Of a stretch of 64,000 nucleotides of DNA, positions 1 to 13,200 are shown piece by piece. Numbering within the stretch: position 1 is the stretch's first letter; each line of letters starts with the position of its first letter. Under the pieces are notes generated by a model that did not search any database, was not told the origin of the DNA, and saw only the letters and a list, made by a program, of their open reading frames with translations. Position numbers and translations under genes: made by a program. This DNA comes from Corbicula japonica (taxonomy: Eukaryota > Mollusca > Bivalvia > Venerida > Cyrenidae), in NCBI GenBank assembly GCA_038501625.1, contig JAZAYU010000009.1, positions 3,065,001 through 3,129,000 of the forward strand, written 5' to 3'.

Positions 1-118
1 GCGGAAGGTATAGATGATGCAGTTGAAGGAAGAAAGGCAACTGAGATTGGTAAACAGCCTTATTCTATTGGAAGTTTTGCTTTTGTGACGTATGATGCAA
101 TTTGTTTTGTAAAACGCT
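1..118 (+). other. Open frame entering from the left edge, ends at TAG
   Basis: Frame 1 is open from the first base to a TAG at 116-118, giving 38 residues that end in ICFVKR. It could be the last exon of an upstream gene or chance. I recognise no family, and no polyadenylation signal is obvious close behind. It is not in frame with, and is separated by a repeat element from, the GBP-like gene downstream. Confidence 0.15.
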
Positions 119-239
119 AGTCAAAACTTGATTAGAGTCATATCTTGCATTATGTACGACGAATGTCTTTATTTAGACTGTTTCTGTTTTTTTTTGCATT
201 GGAAAACATTCAGTCCAGAGCGTAGCTACAAGAAAAGCC

Positions 240-694
240 GCACGAAAAGAATTTGTCTTACAGTACTGTGAACGTTTAATGTTACAAAATTTGCGTCTAT
301 CGTGCGTCCGTCTATCGTGTATCGTGCGTCCGTTTAACGTGTATCGTGCGTCCGTCTAACGTGCATCGTGCGTCCGTATATCGTGTATCGTGCATCATGT
401 GTCTTTAATTTTATCGAACAACGTGAATGAGTTACTTACATATTCAATTAAATCATTGAATTTCAACCATTCATCTAATATTTTCATAGCATTTTCAAAT
501 TTTTCGATATATCGTACACAAATTATATGAATCGGCAGTATCGTGTTTCGTGCGTATACCGTGTATATTGCGTCCGTCTATCGCGTATCGTGCGTCCGTC
601 TATCATCTATCGTGCGTCCGTTTTTCGTGTATCGTGCGTTTCGTTTGTAACCTAAAACGTTCACAGTACTGTAGCACAATTATTTCTCCTGTGC
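240..694. repeat. Foldback element with ~50-bp inverted ends and internal ~22-bp repeats
   Basis: Positions 240-288 and 644-694 are imperfect reverse complements; both contain ACAGTACTGTGAACGTTT in inverted orientation. Between them are two runs (about 295-400 and 540-640) of a degenerate ~22-bp unit built on TATCGTGCGTCCGTC, in the same orientation in both halves. There is no coding potential beyond accidental open frames. It is probably a non-autonomous DNA element that captured or grew a minisatellite. Target duplications were not identified. Confidence 0.6.
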
Positions 695-710
695 TTTTTT
701 GTGATCCCTC

Positions 711-826
711 ACGTTTTACCATAAGTTTCTGCAAAAAGCGTGCCGTCATTCGCTTTTTCGTCACTGTGTCTGTTTCGACTGCCATTCAAAAAGACCGCGA
801 TTTCAAAAATTCTCCTCAGTATTATG
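711..826 (+). other. Candidate upstream coding exon of the GBP-like gene (end only)
   Basis: A donor (TATG|GTAAGA, after 826) ends a frame reading SPQYY plus one leftover base, exactly the phase required by the exon at 1208. Joining gives a hydrophilic leader ending QYYDEIEIYEPRLGS before the G domain. The frame contains no ATG and runs back into the foldback element, so the true exon start is unknown and 711 is only a nominal limit. It may be chance. Confidence 0.3.
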
Positions 827-1207
827 GTAAGAATTGAGAATATATAGAAGTGTTTATATTAGAAATGAATCGATATTGTATTCCATTAGTTTCATACACG
901 CTTTAACTCCCGCCACCGTCGTGTACCCAAAGAGTTGAGGAAAGTGAAGCTTAATCAATTAGCTCGCAGAGCGCTATAAGTTATCAAGTTTATAAAAAAA
1001 ACTAAACGAAGATGTTACTGACATTTGTCAAAATATTCGAGACTAATTTAAAATAACAGTCTGTCAGATTAATAATAAGACGAAAGAATTTATCTCAGAC
1101 TCTATGAATCTTGAACTGAGTGAGCTTCGTATATTCAGAAAAAACAACCTCTCTAAATATCAAATAATAAATAATTAAATAACAATTCCTTCTTTCTGCT
1201 TTTTCAG

Positions 1208-1241
1208 ATGAAATCGAAATCTATGAACCAAGATTGGGTTC
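1208..1241 (+). CDS. GBP-like exon 1 (34 nt microexon)
   Basis: A strong pyrimidine-rich acceptor (CTTTTTCAG) and strong donor (GTAAGTAT) bracket 34 nt. Reading from its own ATG would break frame with exon 2. The reading that fits needs one base from upstream and gives EIEIYEPRLGS running into QALFETPMCL. The ATG at 1208 is therefore not the start codon. Confidence 0.65.
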
Positions 1242-4200
1242 GTAAGTATTTATGCTATTCTGTAGATTAAAAGGTTTGTCTTACTATGCGTATTTACCCT
1301 TCTGCTTAGTGGTGTCGCTATATATCAACTCACTAAAACTTAAGTAACATCAGTTAACTCAGTGCTGAAAATTCCGACATATATGGTGGTATCATGGAAA
1401 ACGAAAAAGAAAAATGCATGATCACGATCAACTAAGGAATTGACTTTTGCAGACGTATATCCATGGAAAGATACTTTTTAGATGTTAACTGTTTGAAACG
1501 ATAAAGTTTGAAACAGTCGTGTTTGTATTTTCTACGATCAACTTTCAAAAACGTGCTAAATCAAACTGAGCCAACACTATATCTTCTGAAAGTGTGTCAA
1601 GCTCAGAGACTTAAATGCCCTGATAGACCTTTTGCATAAGTGATAATAATAATAAGTTGTTGAAATTTTTTCAATAAATATTTAACAAAGGTCGTATTTG
1701 ACGATTACGCTTACATGTACTTATAACGAGTATTTTTTCAGCTCTTTGTTACCATTTGTTTTAAGACAACTGAACTATATCGAGGTTATCTTTGTTTAGA
1801 CAAGCATTATTTGAAACACCAATGTGCCTGGTATCTTCACAATCAGGACTGCAATTAGAAGAAAACGTCTTGAAGTTAATAGAACAGATAGATCAACCGC
1901 TAGTTGTTGTTGCGATAGCAGGGCTTCACAGGACAGGAAAATCTTACCTAATGAACCGTCTCGCTGGCGTCACTCGAGGTACGGTTATAGGATGGTCTTC
2001 TTGATTCAGGATTCAACCAAAACTGCACAGTGGGTCCCATCTGTTTTTAAGGTCCATCATTAAATTAGATGAAAAGGGAACTTTAAAAGCCACCGAACAG
2101 GATAAAAATGAAATCATTTTAGGCTCGGTTTGATTGAGCCTGTTCATGGAGAGCAATGAAAATGCACATTACTGCCCACGCCGCCTAGACACGGGTTAAG
2201 CGCAACTCAATATTTACACCAGTAAACAGTACAAATTTGATCCATCCCATTATCAGCGGCGTTTGTCCCCTAGATAAAAGAATTGGCGGAACTAAATGCA
2301 ATAGAATTTTGTCAGGGTATCCAAGAAAACAAATCCTGCATATCACAGACAAAATAAAGGCAAAAATAAAAAAGCAGAAAGTATATCCTAGGAGTGATTG
2401 AACAGTATCCAAATCTATACTGGCTAGTAAGCTGAAACCACTCATCATAAAACTGGATGAAATCTACTCAACAAAAATAAAAAGTATCCAATTTCTAATC
2501 TTCAATGTTGTAAAATTTGAAAATGACATGATCTCAAAATTCTCTACGTTAACAAATTGGCATTTCTGTTATCATTGCAAAGAGATAAAGTTTTCTTAAA
2601 AATCCGCAGCCACAACTTAGTTATCTTTCCCTTTGTAATAATGAGGATTTCCGGAAAACAATCAGTAGTTCTTAAAAGTATTTATATTTATTTCAATTGA
2701 ATCAATTTCTCCACCTCTTGTGATCCATAAACTCACATAACGTTCATCAATAAAACAATTTGTTCGACAAACAACACGAGAAATTCCAACCATTTCCAAT
2801 TACCTCCCTTTTAATTGAATATGTAGTGTTTTGTAATTCATCATTAATTGTTCTTCGACTGGCTGTTGCTAAGTTCTTGGTGTGGAAGATTATGCTCACG
2901 AACAACTCAACTTAAAAACAACTAAGATTAAGTATCAAAACACCATTTAAAGCGTTCGTGATTAAATGAACATGTGTTAATGAGAATATAAGCATGAAAA
3001 GTGGATACTTTTTATTTTTGTTCAGTATATTAAAATAAAAGTAAGTTTAGATATACACTAAACATACGTAAGTATCGTGCTCAGCGACCTTCAAAGGATA
3101 ACAGAAGTAATTGAATATACAGGGTAGATTTTTACAGACTCCGAACGGCACACACAAGGTTACTGTGAAAGGGAACTTTGAAAGCCGCTGAACACGATAA
3201 ATATGAAAATATTACAGGCTCGATTTGATTGAGACTGTTCAGGGACAGTACAAACGAACAGATTGAAAACATTTTTCTTAATAGTTATTTAGTCAAATGT
3301 TGAGTTCAAACAAACATTTCAAATAAAACATGGGAGATGAAATAAGTTTTGTCTGTTATACAAAATGTCCTACAAACAGAAAAATATATTGTACAATAGG
3401 TAGTGTTCTTTTGCACAGCATTGTATGGGATAGATCAAATTGTGTATTGTTTACTTGAGTTTATTATCAGTCGAGCTCAACTTTAGGCTAGGCGAAGTGG
3501 TTTATTATATCTACATCTATTTCCATTAACAGGCTAAATTAGAGCGAGGCTGTAATGTTTTCTTTTTATGTTTTATTGGCTTCAAAATTCATTATCGTAA
3601 ATTGTTTGTGATGTCTTGAAACTGATCTTTTTTAAATAGTGCTCTCTTATCTTCTTCACACTTTGATTGCTTGGTGGGGCTGTGTCTTCTGGATGTGGAT
3701 ATTCCTGATATGCATATTTCACATTTTTCTTATATTGAACAAGAAATGTTCTGTTTAATTTACGGCGTTTATAGGGTAATAATGACGATAGTGATGCGTG
3801 TTTATAGCACTATTACAAAACATTTTAATGTCAATATTTAGATCTATTTTAAATGAACTGTTTCAATCAAATCTAGTATATCTGTGGGTATTGTTTGGGT
3901 ATTACATTAACCCCTATGATAGACATCCTGCCTTATAAGTTTTGCCTTTATGTTCTACACTAATAAGCAGAATTTGTATTCCGGTATCACCTGTAAACTT
4001 TTTCTATTCATTTACGCCAATTATATCCCGTTTTAATAGAACATAGAGGCATAATGCCGCTGTTCTTGGAATGATCTCAATCCGAAAATAACGCACTAGA
4101 GGTTCCATAATCACCGTCGTATGTACACTATCGTTTGAGATTGATAAAATTATATACAGTTTATTTTCGTAGATCCTGTATTGTTTTTGTGAGAGTTTTG

Positions 4201-7200
4201 CTCAACCTGGGGCTCGGTAGAGTGGGTAATAATATGAATTTCCACAACTGTCCATGAACAAATTAGCAGCTGATGCCGCAACAACTGTAAAATTTAAATA
4301 ACGATGTCGAAAACATTCTAGTATATAATGGGTCGGATTTCTTACCTTTGATATTTGTGATTGTTCTTCTGTAAACATATTTGTGTTCTGTTAAAACATC
4401 ATCATATCTTGAACTTATCTGAATCACATTTTCATCTTTGTTTACTAACTGATTTATAAATAACTTTCTATAAGGACATATTTTTTTCCAAAGACCTATA
4501 TTACCTATCTTTGTTTTTTCTTTCAGGGTTTGCAATCGGGAATTCAGTACAATCGGTCACTAAAGGAATCTGGGCTTGGTGTAAGAAGCATCCTGTTAAA
4601 GAAAATACAGTTATGTTACTTCTTGATACAGAAGGGCTTGGAGATCTTGAAAAGGTCAATAGTTTATAAATTAAACGATAAATATATTTGCTGATTTGTT
4701 TTTTCAGTAGATGACAAAAAACTTATGTGAACTGCATTTTTCAAGCATTTATTTTATTATAATTAACAAATTAATCAGATCAATTGGTTAAGCAGTTTTG
4801 TTTAGCTTTGTAAAACACATTCTTGATCCAAAAGTATCTTAAGAATCTGTGCTTGAGGCAAAAATAAATTACAAAGGCTCAGAACGGGAATCATACCGCT
4901 CGCGGCGGCGACAGCGCCTGACCACATACGAGATAGCTGGGACAACCACAATCACGGTTGCGCGGATAACCCTGATAAACGTAATTATCATTAAATGACA
5001 ACAGTAGTATATTTATACTTGTAACATATGGATTGATTTTCACGGATCGACTTTTTAGGGTGGCCACACTGCAAAAACCGTGCTATTGTTTATTATAAAT
5101 TATACAGGCCGAGACCGGTAATCGAATTATAAAACAAAACTGCAAAATTAAGGTAGCATTATTTTTGGTTTAGGCAATAGAAAATTAATTCCTAGATTCT
5201 CATCCCCGCCCGCCCCTCGAAAATCACTCCGCCCCAACGGTTTTTGTTTTGAAAAAAAAAGCGTACATCAAAATTTACATTACAAGTACGAATCGGTAGA
5301 GTACGCAAACTCAGTATGAATCATTTAAGTGCGAATCGGCTAGTCGCTTATTTATCTTTGCAGTATACAAGCGTCACTAGAAACAGTGAGAATTTTTCCC
5401 AAAATTCGGATGAGAACATAGGAATTTATTTTCTATTGCCTATTAAATATCATCATTGACAACTTTTTTATTCAGGATGACGGCAAACACGACGTCACTA
5501 TATTGACCCTTGCTCTACTGTTTTCCAACATCTTTGTGTATAATATGATGACAGTTTTAAATCAAGACGTTTTGGATAAAATGGCGTATCCTTTTCACTT
5601 TTGGGGATTATTGTTTTTGTTCAGTAAAACGAAGATCTAACTACCTTGCCGTAAGTGACTTGTATAATTGTTGTAAACTCGTTACAGTTGTTGACCAGCA
5701 TATTTTGCTACTTATTGATAAGGGTATCTCGGTTTCTTTCAGTTTCTGTGTATTATATACTACAGCTTGATACACTACATAAATTATCAAAATAAAGTTA
5801 ATTATAATTTACATATAAAACATATTTACCTCAATACTTCCATCTTTTAAACTCTTTAATACTTACGCACGTGTTATACACGTTAATTTAAAGCAAGTTA
5901 ATCAAAGTACTATTTTGGTGATATAATATAATATTTTTATATAAAGGCCCTGTCACACTAGCGCGTTTCTATGCGTTGCCACGGCGTTGTTCAATTTTCC
6001 AGAACGCCGTGAGATCGCAAGAAATATATGATAGTGTTCGTGAAGGAGATGTCACGGCGCCCTTACTGCGACCACGGCGTTGCTAAAGAGCTCACATGGC
6101 GTTCCATTTCGTTCCTACGGAGTTCTTGTTGGCTAGTGCTTGCGTTCTTACGGCGCTTTCTCTGCGTGCACTGCGCTTTCACGGCGCTCTTACGCTTCCA
6201 CTGCGTGCACAGCTCTCACGGCTTTCTTACGCTTCCACTGCGTGCACAGCTCTCACGGCGCTCTTACGCTTCCACTGCGTGCACAGCTCTCACGGCGCTC
6301 TTACGGCGTTTTCACTGCGTGCACTGCGCTTTCACCTCAGCAGTGGCCTACAGCCGTTCAACAGAACATGTCTGTGTGGTTTGCAGGATTCCGACTGGGT
6401 AAAGGCGCAGATCTGAACTGCAACCGATGACGACGATGGTCCGTGGACCTTCTCCAGCTACCATATCTACCAGACCCCCTAGTATTGCGGGGTACCAGCA
6501 TTAAGTTTGTAAAATATTATTAGCGACACTATCGACATACCCGATACCTCCTTTGAAAGTGCCGTCGCAACACATGATAAGTGAAAAAAAATCCAGCTGT
6601 AATACCTTCTTAAACTTAGAAAACACAGGAAGTGCATTTTTGTTAGTTTTAATATCATCATGATCAAAAGGTTCAAGAAATGTGAACTATAAATGTGATG
6701 AATAAAGTTATATACTAACGGATCGTGAGTAATATATTTAAACAAAATGTGTAAATTTTATCTTTGATTTTATATAATACTGTGCTCCTTGTAAATTAAC
6801 ATTTTTTATAGTTTTCGAAGAAACATTCGAGGTATCGTTATCACTTAGTATTCGTCGTCTGCATGATTCATTTTGTTTTTAATTTGGCACTTGGACGTAT
6901 AGGCACTAGCATTGTTCATCACTAAACGAATACATTATCGTAAGTAAGTCAAACACAAAATTGGACGGGAAAATTAAAATATGTCACATAATTGTATTGT
7001 AAGGCACTCTAAAACCGAATTTCATGCTGGCATGTCTGTCCCCAGAGTCAAGAAGACGCATTATCATAGCTAATTTTAATTCTGGTTCGAGTACTTTCCT
7101 ATACCGTGTGTCTTTTGGTGATTCGAGGACGCAGCCTCTTTGAGAACTCGTCAAACATGGCGGGTGGCAATGAGATAGTTGAAGTAACTAGCTGGGTCCT

Positions 7201-10200
7201 CATATCGCATCTCTGACACAGGACCCCTCTGCGCTCTTATCAGAACGCCGAGCGACGGCGTGTGTTTTGGGCTAGGCGTTCTATGCGATGCCACTGCGTC
7301 TACTGGCGATGCCAGTGCGTTACCGCGGCGATGCTTGCGATCGTACTGCGCTCACTTCGGCGTTCATGGACGCAGTGGGAAAGCCGTGAGAACGCGACAA
7401 AAAAGCGTGAAAGGGGTTTAATAAATGTTATCAAACCTCCATTTGCTAACCGTTTTAGACTGCCATGGTTTGGGAGGAGCCAAATCCTCTTCTTTTAATG
7501 GTCAAATTTATGGTTCATTCTCACGAAGATAGCTGGTAAAAGAACTGTATTCAGTGTAATAAGCAATTTCTGGCTTATGAACATAAACGCACATGTATTA
7601 TACATAATTATTATATAACAATATCATAGACAATAACCAGACAGTGTAACAAAATATAAAACTGGAAATATTATATCAGCAAATTCAGATAGTCGAAGCT
7701 CAGATGTATATGGTCAAATTGTGAAAATACTTGCACTGATGTAAGACAATTTGTACGAGATCTCGTAGATCTCTGTTTTTGAAATTTCTAGCTACGGCTA
7801 CTGTAAAATCTGTCCACCGAGAGTTCTACATGTAAATTGTTTAAAAGATAACACTCAGGAAAATACTAGCTAACTAGTAAACTATTCCGCGCATAAGGTC
7901 CGTTTAATGTAAATGTACGCATATACAGTTAGTCCGATATCAAGAAAAACTAGGACCGATAAAAAAATTGCTGCGACGATTAACACAATTAAAGAGATAA
8001 CGCTGTAACAAACCATTCGGATACAACTTAAGTAGCCATAGTCGCCCTACCAACTACTATAGCTGTATTTAACATACTTTAAACCTTGATTATTATGTAG
8101 ATTTGTTACAGAACTGTCAACACTTATTCGTTTCAAAGACAAGTCTCATTCGAGCTCGGGCGATGACAACTTAGAAAAGATTTTACCAACATTCGTTTTA
8201 TGCTTGCGAGACTTCACGTTGCAGTTACAGAATACAGAAGGAAATCAGATCACATCAGATGAATACCTTGAAGAAAAACTCAAGCTGAAACCCGATAAAG
8301 AGAACATCAAATCAGAATATAACAAGCAGAGAGAATGTTTTATGAAGTATTTCCCGCAGCGAAAATGCTTCACAATAGATAATCCTGGCGGTAGAGATGT
8401 TATCAAATGTCTTGAAGATCTTCCGCCTGAAAAAATGAGTACATCATTCATGAAGGACATGGATGTCTTTGTCCAATACATTTACAATTACGAACCAAGA
8501 CGTGTATTGCTCAGCAAGCCTATGTCAGGCCCAAGTATGTTCTTTTCATTAAGAATGTTTAAAACGTTCCGCTTTGCAAGATTTATAAAGAATTACAGGA
8601 TACTCTTTGTAATAACAGGTGATATTGACAAGGCCGATATCGTCGTAGAATAGGCGAGGCTCTGCCGAACCACTTCAGAAAATATCGGACGAGTTCAATA
8701 TCACCTATTATCAAAAGACGGTAACATGGTTTTTCATTCACAATGCAGCTTTATTTTAACTCACTATTGCACTACTTATATTTGTGAAAATACTGAGTTG
8801 CGCTCATCCGGGGCTAGACGGCTTGGATAGTAATATGCTTTTGTATTATTCCTCAAGAACAGGCTCAGTCAAACCGAGCCTGCAATATTTTGATATTTGT
8901 CGTGTTCGGTGGCTTTCAAAGTTTCTTTTTCCTATTTCATTATAGCGTTATCGTTTATTTTGCACAACAAACTTACTGAATTACTGAAATATCACATACA
9001 TCCGAGGCGTGTTTTTGAAATTTAATTTCGATGGGATTTTCTAATATTTTCCCCCTAGACTAGATCAGTTTTGCATTTGACCATCGAATGATGTCCTGTT
9101 GATTTGTAGCAAACATATTTGAAAATAGGGTTAGGCTATTTATTAGCCCTGCCATCTTTGCTATCGTCATCGTAACAAACCTTAAAAATGCCTTGCAACA
9201 ACATTACTTACAAACAAATATTATAAGTAAATCAAATACATTTACTTATCAGGCTAATACTTGAAACTAGATGGGTGTTCAGTTGAACACTTGTGTCGCC
9301 CTCACTTACTATGTCCGAATGCAAGTTCATAAAAGGGGCATAACTCCATCTTGACCTAAAGAACTTGGCATCGTCTCAAGTGTGTTGTCATAAGCTATAT
9401 AATTTAAAAGTTTGATGAATAAATATTGAAAAATGGCAAAGTAATAGCCAAAGTTAAGTTTTCATGTCAAAATCCAAGTACAAAAAGTGGCATAACTCCA
9501 TTAAATGTGACATTGACCTAAAGAATTTGGCATCATCTCAAGCTTGTTGTTATGAGCAATATAATTTCTAGATTTGATAAAGAACTATTGAGAATGGCAA
9601 AGTTATAGCCAACGTTAAATTTTCGTGTCAAAATCCATGTACAAAAAGGGACATAACTCCATCAAATGCGACCTTGACCTGAAGAATGTGGTATCTTCAA
9701 GAGCGTGTTGTCATAAGCAATACAATTTGAAAGTTTGATAAAGAAATATAAAGAAATGGCAAAGTTATAGCGAATCTTAAGTTTTCGTGACAGACAGACA
9801 GACAGACAGACAGGGACGGACGGACGGACGTACAAAGTGATTCCTATGTATCGCCTTTTCCTCGAGAGGACGACACAAATATGATGACCCTGTTTACTTA
9901 GATTTTAAGTCAAGGGAGTTAATGTCCACATATATTTTTTCACAATTATATTGTTCAAACAAGGTATCTGGGTGCACCAAGTTTGTATTCGTAAAAATAT
10001 AATTCTATATAATAGTATTTAAATTAGTTATTTACCGTTTAAGGTTCATGTTTGCAGACAATTTTCAATATAAAATTTGGCTTCAAGACTATATCATTAG
10101 TAATATTGACACTCATTTAGCAATATTTTCATACCATGGCACTAATGGCATATTTGTCGGTTTTATGTACTATAAGACATCCTCCGGATATCAAGTCTAA

Positions 10201-13200
10201 GTCTGGCACATACTTTTAATTGTACTTGTATTTGACGTAGATGACACCATTCTTTTGTTGATATTGTTTTTACAGTGTTTGGCCAATTGGTCCGCACATA
10301 CATGAACGCTGTGCAATCAGGCTGTATTCCAGACGTTGATTCTGCTTTTCATGCTGTAGAAAGATTTGAAAACGAACGTTTGACAACAGCTACGTTACAG
10401 GCGTATAAGCTTAAGCTGAAAAATATCAGTCTTCCTGTGTACGACACACACGATCTTGAAGAGCGGGTCCGAGACATTCAAGCTCTTATACTGCTGCAAT
10501 TCAGATGTGAGGCAGAGTACGACACCGCAAAGTATGAAACTCAAGTCATGGTGAGTGATTCAAAAGGCTGAATGATTTATAGCAATTTTAACTATTAACA
10601 TTATCCACTCTTTTTAATTATAATGTAAAGCACGAGTTTATTATAAAAGATAGATTGGAAGTTATGTGACAATAAGTGATGAAACTGTTTTACACCAAAA
10701 GCAATATTAATCGACATGAGTAAGCATAAACCCTACGAGGAAAAATTCTAAAGCAACCAATATAATTTCATAAAATTATTGATGTTGTGAATTTATTATA
10801 TAATTTGTTGTGAATTTAATATAATTTAAAGTAATTGTTATGTCTTACTTTTTTCTTTACTTTTCCACCTATGGGATATGGTGTTATCCAATGGCAAACA
10901 GTGTAGAAACATATAAGTTTGGGGAGAATGCCTTAAGAATTTTATGTTATATATGTTTGCGTGTTTTTAATTGAACATTGCAGATTGGGTTGTAGTCTAT
11001 TCACTTAAACAACTTGAAATTATATGTTCTTGTGTTAGGCTGTAGCATCCTAGAAACTGGTTTAACCACCCTCTCACCCAGTAACGATATGGCCGGCAGG
11101 CTAAAAGCATTATTATACATTTGTTTATGATAGATTTCAATATAATTGTTAAAATTTCTTCTCGACTTGTTAAATTGGTATTGTTTATTGCATCTTTAAC
11201 ATGTTTCAATTTTAATAAACATTTCACTGGGGTTTCACATTTGAGTCATTTTCATTATGACGTGTGTGTCTTGGCGCCAGCCATACTGTCGTAAATTGTG
11301 ATTTCGTTGCTATATCTATTTTCATCTAAACATCCGCAACGAGAACGCTTATTTTGATGAAAAGCGTTTGCAATATATACAGTTTAACTTTGTGTAATAA
11401 ACACAATTTTTTTATTGCCAGAATGAAATGAACAAAGACTGGGATATTCTGAAACAACACAATTATGAACTGATCAAGACGTTTTGTGAGCAAAGTTTGG
11501 AAGAAGCGTACAGGGATGTCAAAGAAAAACTTTCGAAAAACACTTACAAAAAAGTCGGAGGATATGCTGCATACAGAAATGACATGAACATTGTTAAACT
11601 TAAATACAAGCAAAGCGTGAAAGGAACAGACGAAAAAGTGGTATTAATTATTAGTTTTGTTTTATTTTATTACTACGTATTATTGTGGAAGGATATTTTA
11701 TCTAGTGTTTTTGTCCAAACGCATTGATACACTGGAAATACTTCTTTGCTTGATACCATCAAATACCTAAGTATTTACTGCCATCTTTAGTGATTGAACT
11801 GTACCAGTTACTTGAAATTCAGAGTGATTAAACATACTTAAAACTAATGCTCGCTTCAGTTTTAAAAAGTCAAATAAACGAAGAAAGCTTTTATATCTAG
11901 GTCGTTTTCCAAGCAATTTTTGTCATTATATAGTTTATATAGTTTACACAATTATCTGTAAAACTTTTCCCATGTGGATCTGAAAAACACCTCATGCGAA
12001 ACTGTAAAAAACATGATTTCTGTGTGCACTCTACACGCTTAAAACTCAAGTCAACAAATCAAATGTGATCACATTAACACGGCGATGAGTCACACCAAGA
12101 ACTAACCTTCTATGTCCAAGATCAGTGTCACTGTTACTGAAAATGGTTTCATATTAGTTTCATTATGAATAGATATATTTCAAAATAACTTGGCACATGT
12201 GGTGAATATGATGTATTTTGCTCAAGATCCAATCTCCTACTTCCATGGTCAAAGTCACTGTTTCTAAAAATATAGTTATCATATATTATTTTTCTGTTGC
12301 ATTTAGCACTCGGGTTCGTACCCAACTTGGAAAAGATTTTAATCTCATATAAGTCCATAGGAAGTTTTCAATTATCCTACATTGTGCGTTGTGCCTAACA
12401 TTAGAGAAACACTAGGTCATGCTATCTTATCATATATATTCGCCAAACAATAGAATGTTTTGAATGTTTGATACAATAATAAAAAGAAAATTAGACGATG
12501 TATGTTTTGAAATTCTCCAGCGTTAAAACATTCATATCACATGATATAATTTTGTGAGTTGGAAGCCTGTACATCTTGTTCAAATTCTTATATTGTGTTT
12601 GCTATAAATCTGGCATTCTGTTTAGATCTAGAAAAATCCCTTCTAGGTTTTTTCATTCAGGACATTTATATGAAAAAGTGAAATATGCATATCAGGAATT
12701 GCCACATTCAGAAGACACAGCCTCCCCAAACAGCCAAGAAGAAGAGGAAGAGAGCATGGTTTAAAAAATGATCAGCTTCAAAACAGACACCACAAACAAC
12801 AAACAAAAATGAGAACCCGATGAGTTACCGCCTTGGAACGGTCAGTGGCAAATCTAATTGTCACTGGGGTTTTAAACCAGGTTCTATAATGCATCAACCT
12901 CACACTTGCACCAACAGTTTCTCATATAAACAAACAAGTACACATTGTCTTGGTTAAATAACTCCAACTAACCCATCAGCTTAGCAATACTGCATGCAAA
13001 AGCACACAAACATATAAAACATAAGAAGCTGTTAGCATTGCAAAGCCAAAGGGGCGGGTAATAATACATGATCTTACCGAGATCAGAGCAACTGGAGTCA
13101 AATCAACAAAAACATGATGACAGAGATAAAAAGGAATATATGAGGCGTTTTATAAGTTTTACAATATTAAAGTTTAATAAATTTTGGTTTTTACAATCTG

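Larger units (their letters stand above)
5586..8100 (+). other. U12-type (minor spliceosome) intron of the GBP-like gene
   Basis: The 5' end is GTATCCTTTT, which fits the minor-class consensus RTATCCTTT. The 3' end is CCTTGAT (8084-8090), a minor-class branch site, with the branch A at 8089 eleven bases from the TAG acceptor and no pyrimidine tract. Exon phases (2 then 1) give continuous protein KMAFVTELST, matching the family; the nearer-looking TTACAG at 8106-8111 would break frame. The intron also carries the GC-rich repeat blocks described separately. Confidence 0.82.

Noticed and set aside
1208..1210. ATG 1208 as the GBP start codon
   Set aside because: That frame does not match exon 2; the fitting frame reads through it with one base from an upstream exon.
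6028..6430. Three overlapping open frames of 96-124 codons
   Set aside because: All frames are open because a 37-bp GC-rich unit repeats; they lie inside a spliced intron.
8106..8111. TTACAG as acceptor of GBP exon 5
   Set aside because: It would put two bases too many in the joined codon and lose FVTE, which matches the family; TATGTAG at 8094-8100 fits phase and branch-site spacing.
8535..8653. Extension of GBP exon 5 past 8534
   Set aside because: The frame is open, but family similarity stops at SGP, a GTATGT donor lies there, and the exon at 10276 restores the protein.
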